Shown: positions 52,316 to 63,488, counted from the first letter of the stretch. The stretch: DNA of 64,000 nt from Massilia frigida (GCF_011682175.1 NZ_WHJG01000008.1:143270-207269); one strand, 5' to 3'. Program-made: numbers and translations. Notes: a model not told the origin generated them from the sequence alone.

Positions 52316-53769
52316 ACCTGAAAGTGCAGCTGGGCCTCCAGCCGACCGGCGTGCCCGGGCTCGACACCCTGCTGGGCGGCGGCCTGAGCGAGTTTTCCTT
52401 CAACGTCATCGCCGGCGCGCCAGGGAGCGGCAAAACCACGCTCGCGCATCAGATGATGTTCGCGCTGGCCGGCCCGCACAAGAAAGCCCTGTTTTTCACC
52501 GTGCTCGGCGAGCCGCCCCTGAAAATGCTGCGCTACCAGCAGCAGTACCGGTTTTTCGATATCGACAAGATCGACGACAGCATCCGCTACGTGAACCTGG
52601 CCGACGACCTGCGCGCGGGCGACTTCAGCGGCGTGCTCGAACGCATCACGCGCGAAGTCGAAGCGTTTTCCCCCGGCCTGGTGTTCGTCGATTCGTTCCG
52701 CTCGGTGGTGCAGATGGCGAAAAACGGCAACGAGGGCGTCAGCGACCTCCAGTATTTCATCCAGGAACTCGGTACCCGCATGACCAGCTGGCAAGCGACC
52801 ACCTTCCTCATCGGCGAATACGCCAACGCCGAGATCGAAGCCAATCCCATCATGACGGTGGCCGACGGCATGCTATCGCTGACCAATGATATCGTGGGCA
52901 ATTCCTCGGTGCGCAAGATCCGCATCATCAAGATGCGCGGCCAGGCCCATTTGCTGGGCGCGCACACTTTCCGCATCGACGCCGGCGGGGTCAAGATCTA
53001 CCCGCGCATGCTGCCGCCGCTGGCCGTCGTGCCGGCCCAGGCGGCCGCGTCGGTACGGGTTTCCATAGGTAACGCGGAACTCGACGCCATGCTCGGTGGC
53101 GGCTTGCCGTCCGGACACGCGGCGATGGTGGTCGGCCCCTCCGGCTCGGGCAAGACCATCCTCGGCACGGCCTTCCTGGCGCAGGGCGCGCGCCAGGGTG
53201 AACGCGGCGTCATCGCCTGCTTCCAGAAAGACGCGGCGCACTTGCGCAATGCCGAACTCGATACCCTGATCCGCAATGGCGAGGTGGCCCTGGTGCAGAG
53301 CCGCTCGCTCGACCTGTCGGTCGAGGAAATCCTCGACGACCTGATCACCGCCGTCGAAGGCAGCGGCGCCAAGCGCGTGGTGATCGATTCGCTGTCCGAG
53401 GTCAGCCTGTATCTGGCGCCCGAGTTCCAGAGTGACTACCGGTCCTCAGTGTTCCGCATCCTGGCGGGCCTGGTGCGCCTGGGGGTGACGGTGATGGTGA
53501 CCATGGGCCTGGACGACCGCTTCACCGAGCTGCGCTTCAGCCAGTCCGACACCGGTTTCCTGGCCGACGCCATCGTCGCCATGCGCTATGTCGAGCTGGA
53601 AGGCCGCCTGGCCAAGGTGCTGACGGTGGTCAAGGTGCGCGGCAGCGCCCACAGCACCGACTTGCGCCGCTACAGCATCGACGCGGGCGGCCTGCGCATC
53701 GAGCCCGGCGCGCTAGCGTACAACGGCCTGCTGTGCGGGCGGGCCACGGCCATCCTGGCGCCGGAATAG
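52312..53769 (+). CDS. KaiC-like tandem RecA-fold ATPase
   Basis: 485 aa with two KaiC domains: P-loop GAPGSGKTT (about 34-42) and GPSGSGKTI (about 274-282), both in RecA-type folds with GLDTLLGGGL and AELDAMLGGGL leads. CI has a Walker B-like LVFVDSFRSV, CII RVVIDSLSEV. By my alignment from memory, the CII catalytic Glu pair of clock KaiC is replaced (ACFQKDAA) and the Ser/Thr autophosphorylation pair is not conserved (SDTGFLADA). It is shorter than cyanobacterial KaiC (about 519). No kaiA/kaiB; a hybrid kinase follows after 8 bp. Confidence 0.85.
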   Translation: MNLKVQLGLQPTGVPGLDTLLGGGLSEFSFNVIAGAPGSGKTTLAHQMMFALAGPHKKALFFTVLGEPPLKMLRYQQQYRFFDIDKIDDSIRYVNLADDLRAGDFSGVLERITREVEAFSPGLVFVDSFRSVVQMAKNGNEGVSDLQYFIQELGTRMTSWQATTFLIGEYANAEIEANPIMTVADGMLSLTNDIVGNSSVRKIRIIKMRGQAHLLGAHTFRIDAGGVKIYPRMLPPLAVVPAQAAASVRVSIGNAELDAMLGGGLPSGHAAMVVGPSGSGKTILGTAFLAQGARQGERGVIACFQKDAAHLRNAELDTLIRNGEVALVQSRSLDLSVEEILDDLITAVEGSGAKRVVIDSLSEVSLYLAPEFQSDYRSSVFRILAGLVRLGVTVMVTMGLDDRFTELRFSQSDTGFLADAIVAMRYVELEGRLAKVLTVVKVRGSAHSTDLRRYSIDAGGLRIEPGALAYNGLLCGRATAILAPE

Positions 53770-53777
53770 GGGACATC

Positions 53778-55151
<1,374 letters not shown>

Positions 55152-55241
55152 GCCACGGCGGCGCGGAACGAGCACAGCGGCTTCGCCGCTACCTTGATGA
55201 GCCGGGTTTTGCGCTCATAGTCTGTTACTCAAGGTGATTTC

Positions 55242-57962
55242 ATGTTCTCTTCCCGTATTGCATGGCCGCGCCAGCTGGCGCTCGCCGGCCTCGGTGTCGC
55301 GCTGCTGACCTTGTATACGGTTGGCGCGCTGGCCCTGGCCGGCCCGGCCGGTTCGCCTGTGCTGATGGCCCTGTTCGGCGCGGCCGCGCTGCTGGCCCCA
55401 CTGTGCCTGTGGCTGTGCAACCGGCCCGCGCGCGTCATGCTGCGCACGCTCAAGGACCCGCCCGACAGCGGCCGCGCGCTGGTGCAGCGCCTGATCAAGT
55501 CGGAAGCCTTGCAGGACGCCATTTTCAACAGCGCCAATTTCTCCAGCATCGCCACCGATGCCCAGGGCGTGATTCAGATTTTCAACGTCGGCGCCGAGCG
55601 CATGCTGGGCTACGCGGCGACCGACGTGGTCGACCTGATCACCCCGGCCGCGTTTTCCGATCCGCAAGAAGTGATCGCGCGCGCCGCCGCCCTCAGTGCC
55701 GAACTCGACACCCCGATCGCGCCCGGCTTCGAGGCCCTGGTGTTCAAGGCCTCGCGCGGTATCGAGGATATCTACGAGCTGACCTACATCTGCAAGAATG
55801 GCAGCCGCCAGCCGGCGGTGGTGTCGGTGACGGCGCTGCGCGACGCCGGCGGCGCCATCATCGGCTATTTGCTGATCGGCACCGACAATACCGCGCGCAA
55901 GAATGCCGAGCAGGCGCTGGTGCGGGCGGGTGCGTTGCAAGCGGCCATCTTCAACAGTGCCAATTTCTCCAGCATTGCCACCGATGCCCAGGGCGTGATC
56001 CAGATTTTCAATGTCGGCGCCGAAAAAATGCTCGGCTACGCCGCCGGCGACGTGGTCGACCGCATCACCCCGGCCGATATTTCCGAGCCGGAGGAAGTGG
56101 TGGCGCGCGCCGCCAGCCTCAGCGACGAACTCGACACCCCGATCGCCCCCGGTTTCGAGGCGCTGGTATTCAAGGCCTCGCGTGGGATCGAGGATATCTA
56201 CGAGCTCACCTACATCCGCAAGGATGGCAGCCGCTTCCCGGCGGTGGTGTCGGTGACCGCCCTGCGCGACGCCGACGGCGCCATCATCGGCTATCTGCTG
56301 ATCGGCACCGACAATACCGCGCGCAAGCGGGTCGAGGCCGAACAGGCGCTGCTCGACCAGAGCTTGCGCGACCAGCAGTTCTACACCCGCTCGCTGATCG
56401 AATCGAATATCGATGCGCTGATGACCACCGATCCGCGTGGCATCATCAGCGATGTGAACCACCAGATGGAAAAGTTGACAGGCTGCACCCGCGATGAGTT
56501 GATCGGGGCCCCGTTCAAGAATTATTTCACCGATGCCGCGCGCGCCGAGGCCGGCATCAAGCGGGTGCTGGCGTCGGGCAAGGTCACCAATTACGAATTG
56601 ACCGCGCGCGCCCGCGACGGCAAGGAAACGGTGGTCTCGTACAATGCCACCACCTTCTACGACCGCGACCGCAAGCTGCGCGGCGTGTTCGCCGCCGCGC
56701 GCGACGTCACCGAGCGCCAGCACTTCGAGCAAGCCTTGCAGGCCAATAACGTCGAACTGGAAGCGGCCCGGGCGGCCGCCGAAAAGGCCAACCAGGCCAA
56801 GTCGGATTTCCTGTCGAGCATGAGCCATGAATTGCGCACCCCGCTCAACGGCGTGCTTGGCTTTGCCCAGCTGATGGCCTCGGACGATCCGCCGCCCACC
56901 GTCAAGCAGCAGCGCTCGATCAACCAGATCCTCAAGGGCGGCTGGTATCTGCTGCGCTTGATTAATGAAATTCTCGACCTGGCCCAGATCGAGTCGGGCA
57001 AGATATCGATGTCGACCGAACCGATGTCGCTTTCCGACGTGCTCGACGATTGCTACGAGCTGGTCGGGCCGCAGGCGGCCGCGCGCGGCATTTTCCTGCT
57101 GTTCCCCACGCCCGGCACGCCGTTCTACATCCACGCCGACCGCGTGCGGGTCAAGCAGGTGCTGATCAATCTGCTGTCGAACGCCATCAAGTACAACAGC
57201 GCCGAGGGATCGGTCCATGTGGCGTGCAGCGCGCGCGCGGACGGCATGGTGCGGGTGTGCGTGACCGACACCGGCGCCGGCCTGGGGCGCGAGCAGCTGG
57301 CGCAACTGTTCCAGCCGTTTAACCGCCTGGGACAGGAGAGCGGAGCGGAAGAGGGCACCGGCATCGGCCTGGTCGTGACCAAGCAGCTGGTCGAGCTGAT
57401 GGGGGGCAGCATCGGGGTCGAGAGCGAGCCCGGATCCGGTTCCCGCTTCTGGGTCGACTTTGCGTCCTGCGCCGCGCCGGTGGCCGCGCCACCGCTGTCG
57501 GCCCTGGACGCCGCCGCGCTGGCGCGCGCCCGTCCGGCAGCGGGCGCTGCGCTGCGCACCCTGCTGTACGTGGAAGACAATCCCGCCAACCTGCTGCTGG
57601 TGGAGCAATTGATGGAGCGCCGTCCGGACTTGAAACTGCTCACCGCGATCGACGCCCACCTGGGCATCGCCCTGGCGCGCGCCTACCAGCCCACGGTGAT
57701 CCTGATGGACATCAACTTGCCCAACCTGAGCGGCTTTGGCGCCCTGCGCATGTTGCGCGGCCACCCCGAGACGGCGCATATTCCGGTGCTGGCGCTGTCG
57801 GCCAATGCCATGCCGCGCGATATCGCGCGCGGCATGGAGGCCGGATTTTTCCGCTATCTGACCAAGCCGATCCAGATCGCCGAATTCATGGCGGCGCTCG
57901 ACCTGGCCTTGCAGCACGCGCAGCAGCCCGGCCACGATCCGCTGCCGGCGCTGGTGCACTGA
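55242..57962 (+). CDS. Membrane-bound hybrid histidine kinase with three PAS domains
   Basis: 906 aa. Two membrane helices (about 10-60) precede PAS1 (about 85-215) and PAS2 (about 227-357), which are near-identical duplicates, and PAS3 (about 370-490). HisKA (SHELRTPLNGV, near 530), HATPase (LLSNAIKYN, DTGAGLG, GTGIGLVV) and a C-terminal receiver (YVEDNPANLL; LMDINLPNLSG; KPIQ) follow. It lies 90 bp downstream of the KaiC-linked kinase on the same strand. Phosphorelay output is unknown; a GGDEF-EAL gene is convergent 18 bp beyond its end. Confidence 0.9.
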   Translation: MFSSRIAWPRQLALAGLGVALLTLYTVGALALAGPAGSPVLMALFGAAALLAPLCLWLCNRPARVMLRTLKDPPDSGRALVQRLIKSEALQDAIFNSANFSSIATDAQGVIQIFNVGAERMLGYAATDVVDLITPAAFSDPQEVIARAAALSAELDTPIAPGFEALVFKASRGIEDIYELTYICKNGSRQPAVVSVTALRDAGGAIIGYLLIGTDNTARKNAEQALVRAGALQAAIFNSANFSSIATDAQGVIQIFNVGAEKMLGYAAGDVVDRITPADISEPEEVVARAASLSDELDTPIAPGFEALVFKASRGIEDIYELTYIRKDGSRFPAVVSVTALRDADGAIIGYLLIGTDNTARKRVEAEQALLDQSLRDQQFYTRSLIESNIDALMTTDPRGIISDVNHQMEKLTGCTRDELIGAPFKNYFTDAARAEAGIKRVLASGKVTNYELTARARDGKETVVSYNATTFYDRDRKLRGVFAAARDVTERQHFEQALQANNVELEAARAAAEKANQAKSDFLSSMSHELRTPLNGVLGFAQLMASDDPPPTVKQQRSINQILKGGWYLLRLINEILDLAQIESGKISMSTEPMSLSDVLDDCYELVGPQAAARGIFLLFPTPGTPFYIHADRVRVKQVLINLLSNAIKYNSAEGSVHVACSARADGMVRVCVTDTGAGLGREQLAQLFQPFNRLGQESGAEEGTGIGLVVTKQLVELMGGSIGVESEPGSGSRFWVDFASCAAPVAAPPLSALDAAALARARPAAGAALRTLLYVEDNPANLLLVEQLMERRPDLKLLTAIDAHLGIALARAYQPTVILMDINLPNLSGFGALRMLRGHPETAHIPVLALSANAMPRDIARGMEAGFFRYLTKPIQIAEFMAALDLALQHAQQPGHDPLPALVH
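55521..56330 (+). repeat. Tandem 426-bp repeat encoding duplicated PAS domains
   Basis: The segment from 55521 recurs from 55947 with few differences over about 390 bp (for example FNSANFSSIATDAQGVIQIF and FKASRGIEDIYELTYI are identical at protein level). The offset is 426 bp (142 codons), so the frame is kept. Confidence 0.9.
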
Positions 57963-57980
57963 GCCGAAGGCGCGGCCGCC

Positions 57981-60140
57981 TCAGGCTTGCAGCAGCTGCG
58001 CGAAGCGCTCTTCGGTGGTGGCCGGCGAGAACAGGAAACCCTGCGCGTAGTCGCAGCCGGCCTGGCGCAGCCAGTCGCGCTGGCTGGCCGTCTCGACCCC
58101 TTCGGCGATCACCTTCAGGCCCAGCTTGTGCGCCATCATGATAATGGTTTCGGCAAAGATCTGGCTGCGCGGGTTGGTGGTGAGCATGTCCTTGACGAAG
58201 GATTGGTCGATTTTCAGGAAGTCGACCTTGAACTTGTTCAAGTAGGCCATCGATGAGTAACCGATGCCGAAATCGTCGATTGTGAGCTGGACCCCGGCCC
58301 GCTGCAGCCGCGCCAGCTTGTCGCGCACGCCGGGTGAATCGTCGAGCAGCACGCCCTCGGTGATTTCGACCGCGATGCGCGACCCGGCGCGCTCGAACAT
58401 GGCCATGTCTTCGTCCCAGCAATGGCGGATCACGCGGCTCATGAACCCGACCGGCGACTTGTTGACGCTGATCTGGAAGGGCGCGCCCGTCAGTTCGCTC
58501 AGGCGCGCCGCGCAGGGCACCGCCTGCGCCAGCACCCAGGCATCGATCTCGCCGATCAGGCCGGTTTCCTCGGCGATCCCGATAAAGTCCTGCGGCAGCA
58601 CCAGGCCGCCGTCCGGATGGTGCCAGCGCACCAGCGCTTCGGCCTTGACGATGGTCCCGCTGGCCAGCTCGACGATGGGCTGGTAATACACGCGCAGCTC
58701 GCGCCGCGCCAGCGCCTGGCGCAGCTGGTCGATTGAGCGCAGGCGCGCCCAGGCCGAATCGCGGATGTCGGGCGTGAAATAGCTGAAGCGGTTGCGGCCC
58801 GCGTTCTTGGCCACGAACATGGCCTGGTCGGCATTGCGCAGCAAGTCGTCGGGCAGGTGCGCGTCTTGCGGACAGATGGTGATGCCGACGCTGCCCGACA
58901 CGTGCAGCTCCTTGTCCGCGAGCGCGAACGGGCGCGCCAGCTCGGCCAGGATCTGGCACACCAGCACCTCGACAAACGCGATCCGGCTCACTTCGTTGAG
59001 GATGACGGTGAATTCGTCGCCGCCGATGCGCGCCACCGTGTCGGTCGCGCGCACGCACGCCTGCAAGCGCTGGGCGACCTGGCGCAGCAGCAGGTCGCCG
59101 GCATCGTGGCCGAAGCGGTCGTTGACTTCCTTGAAGCCGTCCAGGTCGATGAACAGCACGGCCAGCGCGAACTCGGTGCGGGCCGCGCGCCGCACGTCGT
59201 GCTCGAGCCGCTCGCGGAACAGGACGCGGTTGGGCAGGCCGGTCAGGCTGTCGTAATAGGCATTGCGCAGGATTTGCGCTTCCGACGCCTTGAGCTCGGA
59301 AATATTGCGCGCCGTGCCAGTAATGGAATCGATCGTGCCATCTTCGTTCACTACCGGGATCAGGATGTAGCGGTAGCTGTGCTCGGTGCCGTCGGCCAGG
59401 GTGCATTGCAGTTCGCCGCGCCCGGTGGCACCGGTGTCGGCCACGGCGCGCAGGTCGCGCCCGAGCTGGGCGGCGAAGGCGGGGCAGAAATCGGCCAGGT
59501 GCTGCCTGGCGGCCGGCGTGGCGGGCGTGCCGAGCAGCTTGCCGAGGGCCTGGTTGGCGTACAGCAGCAAGCCGTCGACATCGGTAATGCAGTGCAGGTC
59601 GGGGGTGGCCGAGAGCAGGGTATCGAAGCGATGCGCGAGTTTATCTTTTTCGGAGAAGAAGGCTTGCAGCGACTCTTCCAGCGCCTGGTCGACGGCATCG
59701 TTGAAGCGGATCATGTCCTCGCTGCCGAGATCGTGTTGATGCTCGCAGGCCGCCCACAGATGCATGACGCTGGCGCGCAAGGCGCGAAACTCGGCAATGG
59801 TGTCGCTGGCGCTGAAGCCGATGCCCACCCGCGCGGCCCCGTGCCGGCCGGCCTGGGTGTCCGGCTGGGAAACCGGCGCGGGAGGCGGAGCGGCGTCTGG
59901 CGCCGCCGACGGCAGGTCGAGCGCGTCGGCGATGGCGTGCAGCATGCCGGCCGCGTGGTCGCGCAGGGTGGATGCCGGCAGGTAGCGCGCCGCCGGAATG
60001 CTGCGCGCAAAGTCATCCCAGTTGCGCAGGATATCTTGCAGGTGGGTGCGGATGAAGCGCGCAATGCGCGCCTCGGTGGGGGGAGAAGGCTGGTCCATGG
60101 GAATCCGAACGATAGTGGCGACCATTCGACAAGCGTGCAC
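57981..60140 (-). CDS. GGDEF-EAL cyclic-di-GMP signalling protein with RsbRD-like N-terminus
   Basis: About 719 aa. The helical N-terminus (RIARFIRTHLQDILRNWDDFARSIP, about 20-160 in all) resembles RsbRD_N sensor domains. A PAS domain follows (about 165-285). GGDEF is intact (RIGGDEF, near 372), and EAL is intact (KAEALVRWHH, near 501; DDFGIGYSSM; EGVETASQ). Both diguanylate cyclase and phosphodiesterase activity are possible. ATG 60098 (MDQPSPPTEAR) is an alternative start with an equally weak binding site. Confidence 0.9.
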   Translation of the reverse strand: MHACRMVATIVRIPMDQPSPPTEARIARFIRTHLQDILRNWDDFARSIPAARYLPASTLRDHAAGMLHAIADALDLPSAAPDAAPPPAPVSQPDTQAGRHGAARVGIGFSASDTIAEFRALRASVMHLWAACEHQHDLGSEDMIRFNDAVDQALEESLQAFFSEKDKLAHRFDTLLSATPDLHCITDVDGLLLYANQALGKLLGTPATPAARQHLADFCPAFAAQLGRDLRAVADTGATGRGELQCTLADGTEHSYRYILIPVVNEDGTIDSITGTARNISELKASEAQILRNAYYDSLTGLPNRVLFRERLEHDVRRAARTEFALAVLFIDLDGFKEVNDRFGHDAGDLLLRQVAQRLQACVRATDTVARIGGDEFTVILNEVSRIAFVEVLVCQILAELARPFALADKELHVSGSVGITICPQDAHLPDDLLRNADQAMFVAKNAGRNRFSYFTPDIRDSAWARLRSIDQLRQALARRELRVYYQPIVELASGTIVKAEALVRWHHPDGGLVLPQDFIGIAEETGLIGEIDAWVLAQAVPCAARLSELTGAPFQISVNKSPVGFMSRVIRHCWDEDMAMFERAGSRIAVEITEGVLLDDSPGVRDKLARLQRAGVQLTIDDFGIGYSSMAYLNKFKVDFLKIDQSFVKDMLTTNPRSQIFAETIIMMAHKLGLKVIAEGVETASQRDWLRQAGCDYAQGFLFSPATTEERFAQLLQA

Positions 60141-60277
60141 GCATGAAAGTTCCGACTTTTTTTGCGCGAATGGCGCAGGCCGGCCATTGACAGGATCGTG
60201 AGACGGGGCGGCGCCACGGCGCTATCGTCGAATTCGTACGCCCGCCCCGCGTTTCCACCTTACTCAAGGAGAACATC

Positions 60278-61819
60278 ATGAAGCCCTTAGTCAAGCGCAT
60301 CTTGTCAGTCTCGCTCGCGAGCGTGCTGGCCTGCCAGGTGCCGGCTGCGCAGGCACAGGCGGACGCGCGCGCCGTCGCCGCCGCGCCGCAGGGCGGGATG
60401 CCGGGCGCCGCTCCGCCCGCGCAACAGGAATGGCTGCGCGCGCTCGGCCTGGCGGTGCAGGTGCGCTACTGGAGCGAGATGGCGCTGCGCGCCAATGCGC
60501 TCGACCATACCCCGCCGCCGCCCGGATCGGCGCGCGTCTGGCGCGAACAGTTCGGCCCGGCGCGCAGTGCGCGCGCGCTGGCCATTTTCCACCTGGCCCT
60601 GTACGAAGCCGTCAACGCCGCCGTACCGCTCTATCCGAGCTACACCGGCATGCTGCCGGCGCCCGCCGCCAGCGCCCCCGAGGCGGCGCTGGCGCGCGCC
60701 GCGCGCGATACCCTGATGGCGCTGTACCCCGCGCAAGCGGCCAGCTTCGCGCAAGCCTACCTGCGCGGCATGGCCCGCCTGCAAGCGGGGCGCGCGCGCG
60801 ACAACGGCGCCGAGACCGGCCGCCGCGCCGCCGCCGCCGTGCTCGCGATGCATGCGGCGCGCGAGGCCACCTATGAAGACCGGATCGTCGGCGTCGACTT
60901 TTTCCCGAGCAATGCGCCCGGCAAGTGGCGGCCCGATCCGGTCAGCCGCGATCCGCTGGCGCTGGCCGCCGTGTGGCAGCCGGTGCGCCCGTTCGTGGTG
61001 CCATCGGCCCTGGCGTTCCGGCCCGCGCCGCCGCCGGCCCTGACCAGCAGCGCCTACGCCGCCGCCTTCGAGGAAGTCAGGCAGCTGGGCGGCAATGGCG
61101 TGAGCACCCCGACCCGGCGCACGCCGGCGCAAACCGTGGCCGGCATTTTCTGGTCGTACGACGGCTCGCCCTGGATCGGCAGCGCACCGCGCATGTACAA
61201 CCAGATCGCGCTCGATATCGGCGCCCGGCGCGGCCTGGGCGGCATGCAGATGGTGCGCATGCTGGCCCTGGTCAACGTGGCGCTGGCCGACACCTGCCTG
61301 ACGGTGTGGGGCACCAAGTATACCGAGCAATTCTGGCGCCCGGTGACCGGCATCCGCGAAGCCTCGCCCGGCAGCAGCCCGACCGGCCTGGGCGACGGCA
61401 ATCCGGCCACCCGGGGCGACCCGCAATGGACGCCGCTGGGGGCGCAGGCGAGCAACACCACGGACCCGGATTTCACGCCGCCGTTCCCCTCCTATCCTTC
61501 CGGTCACGCCAGCTTCGGCGGCGCGCTGTTCCAGACCCTGCGCCGCTTTTACGGCACCGATGCGATCGCCTTCAGCTTCGTGTCCGATGAATTCAATGGC
61601 ATCACGCGCGACAACAGCGGCCAGGTGCGGCCGCGCCTGGTACGCGGGTTTTCCCGCCTGAGCCAGGCGGAGGAAGAAAACGCCCAGAGCCGGATTTACC
61701 TGGGCGTGCACTGGCCGTTCGACAAGCGCGCCGGGTTGGCGGTCGGACGCCGCGTCGCCGATTATGTGTTCGAGCGCGGCTTGCTGCCCCCGGCGGCCCC
61801 GGCCGCGCCAACGCCGTAA
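60278..61819 (+). CDS. Secreted vanadium haloperoxidase/PAP2-type enzyme
   Basis: 513 aa with a signal peptide (SVSLASVLACQVPAAQAQA). The vanadate/phosphate-binding motifs are present: KYTEQFWRPVTGI (near 346), PSYPSGHASFGGAL (near 404-417) and SRIYLGVHWPFDKRAGLAVG (near 468-487), which together define the vanadium-dependent haloperoxidase/acid phosphatase superfamily. The activity could be haloperoxidation or phosphatase; halide choice cannot be read. AAGGAG precedes the ATG. It stands alone. Confidence 0.85.
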   Translation: MKPLVKRILSVSLASVLACQVPAAQAQADARAVAAAPQGGMPGAAPPAQQEWLRALGLAVQVRYWSEMALRANALDHTPPPPGSARVWREQFGPARSARALAIFHLALYEAVNAAVPLYPSYTGMLPAPAASAPEAALARAARDTLMALYPAQAASFAQAYLRGMARLQAGRARDNGAETGRRAAAAVLAMHAAREATYEDRIVGVDFFPSNAPGKWRPDPVSRDPLALAAVWQPVRPFVVPSALAFRPAPPPALTSSAYAAAFEEVRQLGGNGVSTPTRRTPAQTVAGIFWSYDGSPWIGSAPRMYNQIALDIGARRGLGGMQMVRMLALVNVALADTCLTVWGTKYTEQFWRPVTGIREASPGSSPTGLGDGNPATRGDPQWTPLGAQASNTTDPDFTPPFPSYPSGHASFGGALFQTLRRFYGTDAIAFSFVSDEFNGITRDNSGQVRPRLVRGFSRLSQAEEENAQSRIYLGVHWPFDKRAGLAVGRRVADYVFERGLLPPAAPAAPTP

Positions 61820-61823
61820 CGGG

Positions 61824-61845
61824 GGCGCCGGCACGCGCCGGCGCC
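61824..61845. terminator. Hairpin between convergent genes
   Basis: GGCGCCGGC-ACGC-GCCGGCGCC perfect stem 4 bases after the haloperoxidase stop, before the convergent 61860 gene. No T-run. Confidence 0.45.
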
Positions 61846-61859
61846 GTTCAAGGCCGGGA

Positions 61860-62117
61860 CTACAACTTGGCGGCGAGCAGGGCTTCGAGGCGCAGGTCGT
61901 CGCGCGCGAACAGGACATGGTCGGCATGGCCGCAGACCAGCGCGCGCCAGCCGATATACACGCCATAGGCGCGCTCGTACCGGTAGCGCGCTTCGGCCCC
62001 GCTCTGGCGGCGCGCATCGGCCATGAGCTGTGCGATCTGGTCCGCGCAGTGAGCAGTGATCGCCGCGTAGGAATAAAGGTGCTGCGCGCGGGGGGGAGGG
62101 GGCCTTGTTTGCATCAT
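61860..62117 (-). CDS. Small hypothetical protein (85 aa)
   Basis: The frame from ATG 62117 (MMQTRPPPPRAQHLYSYAAI) gives a compact helical protein with two Cys (AHCADQIAQLM; ALVCGHADH) and YRYERAYGVYIGWRALV. The open frame continues upstream to 62252, but that part overlaps the promoter region of the divergent regulator and is not protein-like. I do not recognise the family. Confidence 0.55.
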   Translation of the reverse strand: MMQTRPPPPRAQHLYSYAAITAHCADQIAQLMADARRQSGAEARYRYERAYGVYIGWRALVCGHADHVLFARDDLRLEALLAAKL

Positions 62118-62291
62118 GGTTTGCCAGGTAAGCGGCACAATCGCCGGGCCACCGACCCCCATGCTGAAAGACGAAGGGGGGCTGTATCCACCTTGGACAG
62201 CACCGCGCACCACGGGTTCCCGGCCGGGCCGACTGCTGTCACGATCCGGCAAGCGTGCGCGCCCGCCACGGCGATCTCTTTACAATACGGA

Positions 62292-62735
62292 ATGACTACC
62301 AAGATCGCCGACGAAGAGCGCGTCAATTTCAGCGACAGGCTCAAAACCGCGCTACGCGCTGCCGGGGTGCCGGCCGCACCGACGCTCTTCATGCGGGCGT
62401 ATAACCTGCGCGCCGATGGAGCCTCCGTGACGCCGCACGCGGTACGCAAATGGCTTTCCGGGGAAGCCATTCCGACCCACGAAAAGATCGTTATCTTGGC
62501 CACCTGGCTGGGGGTGCACGCGGCCTGGTTGCGCTTCGGCGATGCCGAAAACGCGGACACGGCCGCCGTCGGCCTGCCATCCTCGATGTTGTCTGGTGAG
62601 AATCTTGCCATGATGAACGACATTGTGTCCCTGCCCGCCTCTACCCAGCAGATTCTGCGCGAGATCATCGACGCCTTCGTGCGCAATCACCGGGCCGGAA
62701 GTCTGCGTTCCGATAAAAAAGGGAAGCGCCAATAA
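62292..62735 (+). CDS. Helix-turn-helix transcriptional regulator (XRE-like)
   Basis: 147 aa from ATG 62292. A central DNA-binding segment (SVTPHAVRKWLSGEAIPTHEKIVILATWLGVHAAWLRFG in consecutive runs) looks like an XRE/Cro-type HTH for phage or stress regulators. The C-terminal helical segment (NLAMMNDIVSLPASTQQILREIIDAFV) may dimerise. A possible target is itself; no neighbour is obviously regulated. The larger open frame from 61764 is not coding upstream of this ATG. Confidence 0.7.
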   Translation: MTTKIADEERVNFSDRLKTALRAAGVPAAPTLFMRAYNLRADGASVTPHAVRKWLSGEAIPTHEKIVILATWLGVHAAWLRFGDAENADTAAVGLPSSMLSGENLAMMNDIVSLPASTQQILREIIDAFVRNHRAGSLRSDKKGKRQ

Positions 62736-62772
62736 GGCGCGGCCGTGGCTTCAACTCTCGCGCCAGCCGGCC

Positions 62773-62903
62773 CAGTAGGGGACCGCGAAAAACCTACTGC
62801 GCGGCGCAATTTTCGCCCTGCGATGCTCACCGTACCTTCGTACGGCTGCGCTTCTCTGACGAAACTTGCACCGCTCGCTACGGTTTTTCGAGGCCCCCAG
62901 TAG
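62773..62903. repeat. Imperfect palindromic element of about 131 bp
   Basis: Ends near 62773 (CAGTAGGGGACCGCGAAAAAC) and 62903 (GTTTTTCGAGGCCCCCAGTAG) are inverted with mismatches. It has an internal inverted pair CAGTAGG/CCTACTG (62773-62799) and a perfect hairpin CCGTAC-CTTC-GTACGG (62830-62845). This resembles a non-coding mobile or REP-like unit. Confidence 0.55.
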
Positions 62904-63488
62904 CGCGCCATGGCCGGTACCCGGCTGGCCACGAATTCGCCCTTGCCGACAGTGACGAGACTGGTGGAGAAACCCGCTTCGGCGGCCACGGCCTGCATGA
63001 AAGGCGCCATCTCCGCCGCATGCGAGGTGGCTTTGTCGACGATCAGCATGCCGTGCGGACGCAGCACGCGCTTGATGTCGGCCCACCAGCCAAGATATTC
63101 GCTGCGTTGGGAATCGAGGAAAGCCAGGTCGTAGGAGTAATCGGACGAGCGCGCCGGCGTCGCCCTCGACCTGTTCGATGGTGCGCCCCAGGCCGGATGC
63201 GGCAATATTTTCCCGCGCCATGCGCAGCTTGAGCGGCGCCATGTCCACCGTGGTGACCTTGCCGTCGTTTGCCGCCACGGCATCGGCCAGCCACAGCGTC
63301 GAATAGCCGTTCGAAGTGCCGATTTCCAGGATCTCGCGCGCCCCCATGGCGCCGATCACGTGCGCCAGGAACTCGCCCGTGCCGCGCGTGATGTCGAGCA
63401 TGCGGCGTCCGCGCTCGTCGATGGCGGCATCATTTTCTTCGCCGAATTGTTCGATGTCGCTTAGCTGTTTTTGCAGAGTTGCATTCAC
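62904..63488 (-). pseudogene. Frameshifted O-methyltransferase (SAM-dependent, class I)
   Basis: The N-terminal half (ATG 63488; GAREILEIGTSNGYSTLWLADA, the SAM-binding motif) is intact. Near 63150 the frame changes: EQVEGDAGALVR in one frame continues as DYSYDLAFLDSQRSEYLGWWADIKRVL in another. A single indel therefore separates the halves of an otherwise normal 200-odd-residue family member. The C-terminus (VASRVPAMARYWG) then runs into the palindromic element. Unless the frameshift is a sequencing error, the gene is inactive. Confidence 0.8.

Noticed and set aside
55215..57959. 914-codon minus-strand open frame
   Set aside because: Antisense to the PAS hybrid kinase; its internal repetition only mirrors the PAS duplication.
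60305..62017. 570-codon minus-strand open frame
   Set aside because: Antisense to the haloperoxidase gene, whose signal peptide and catalytic motifs are clear.
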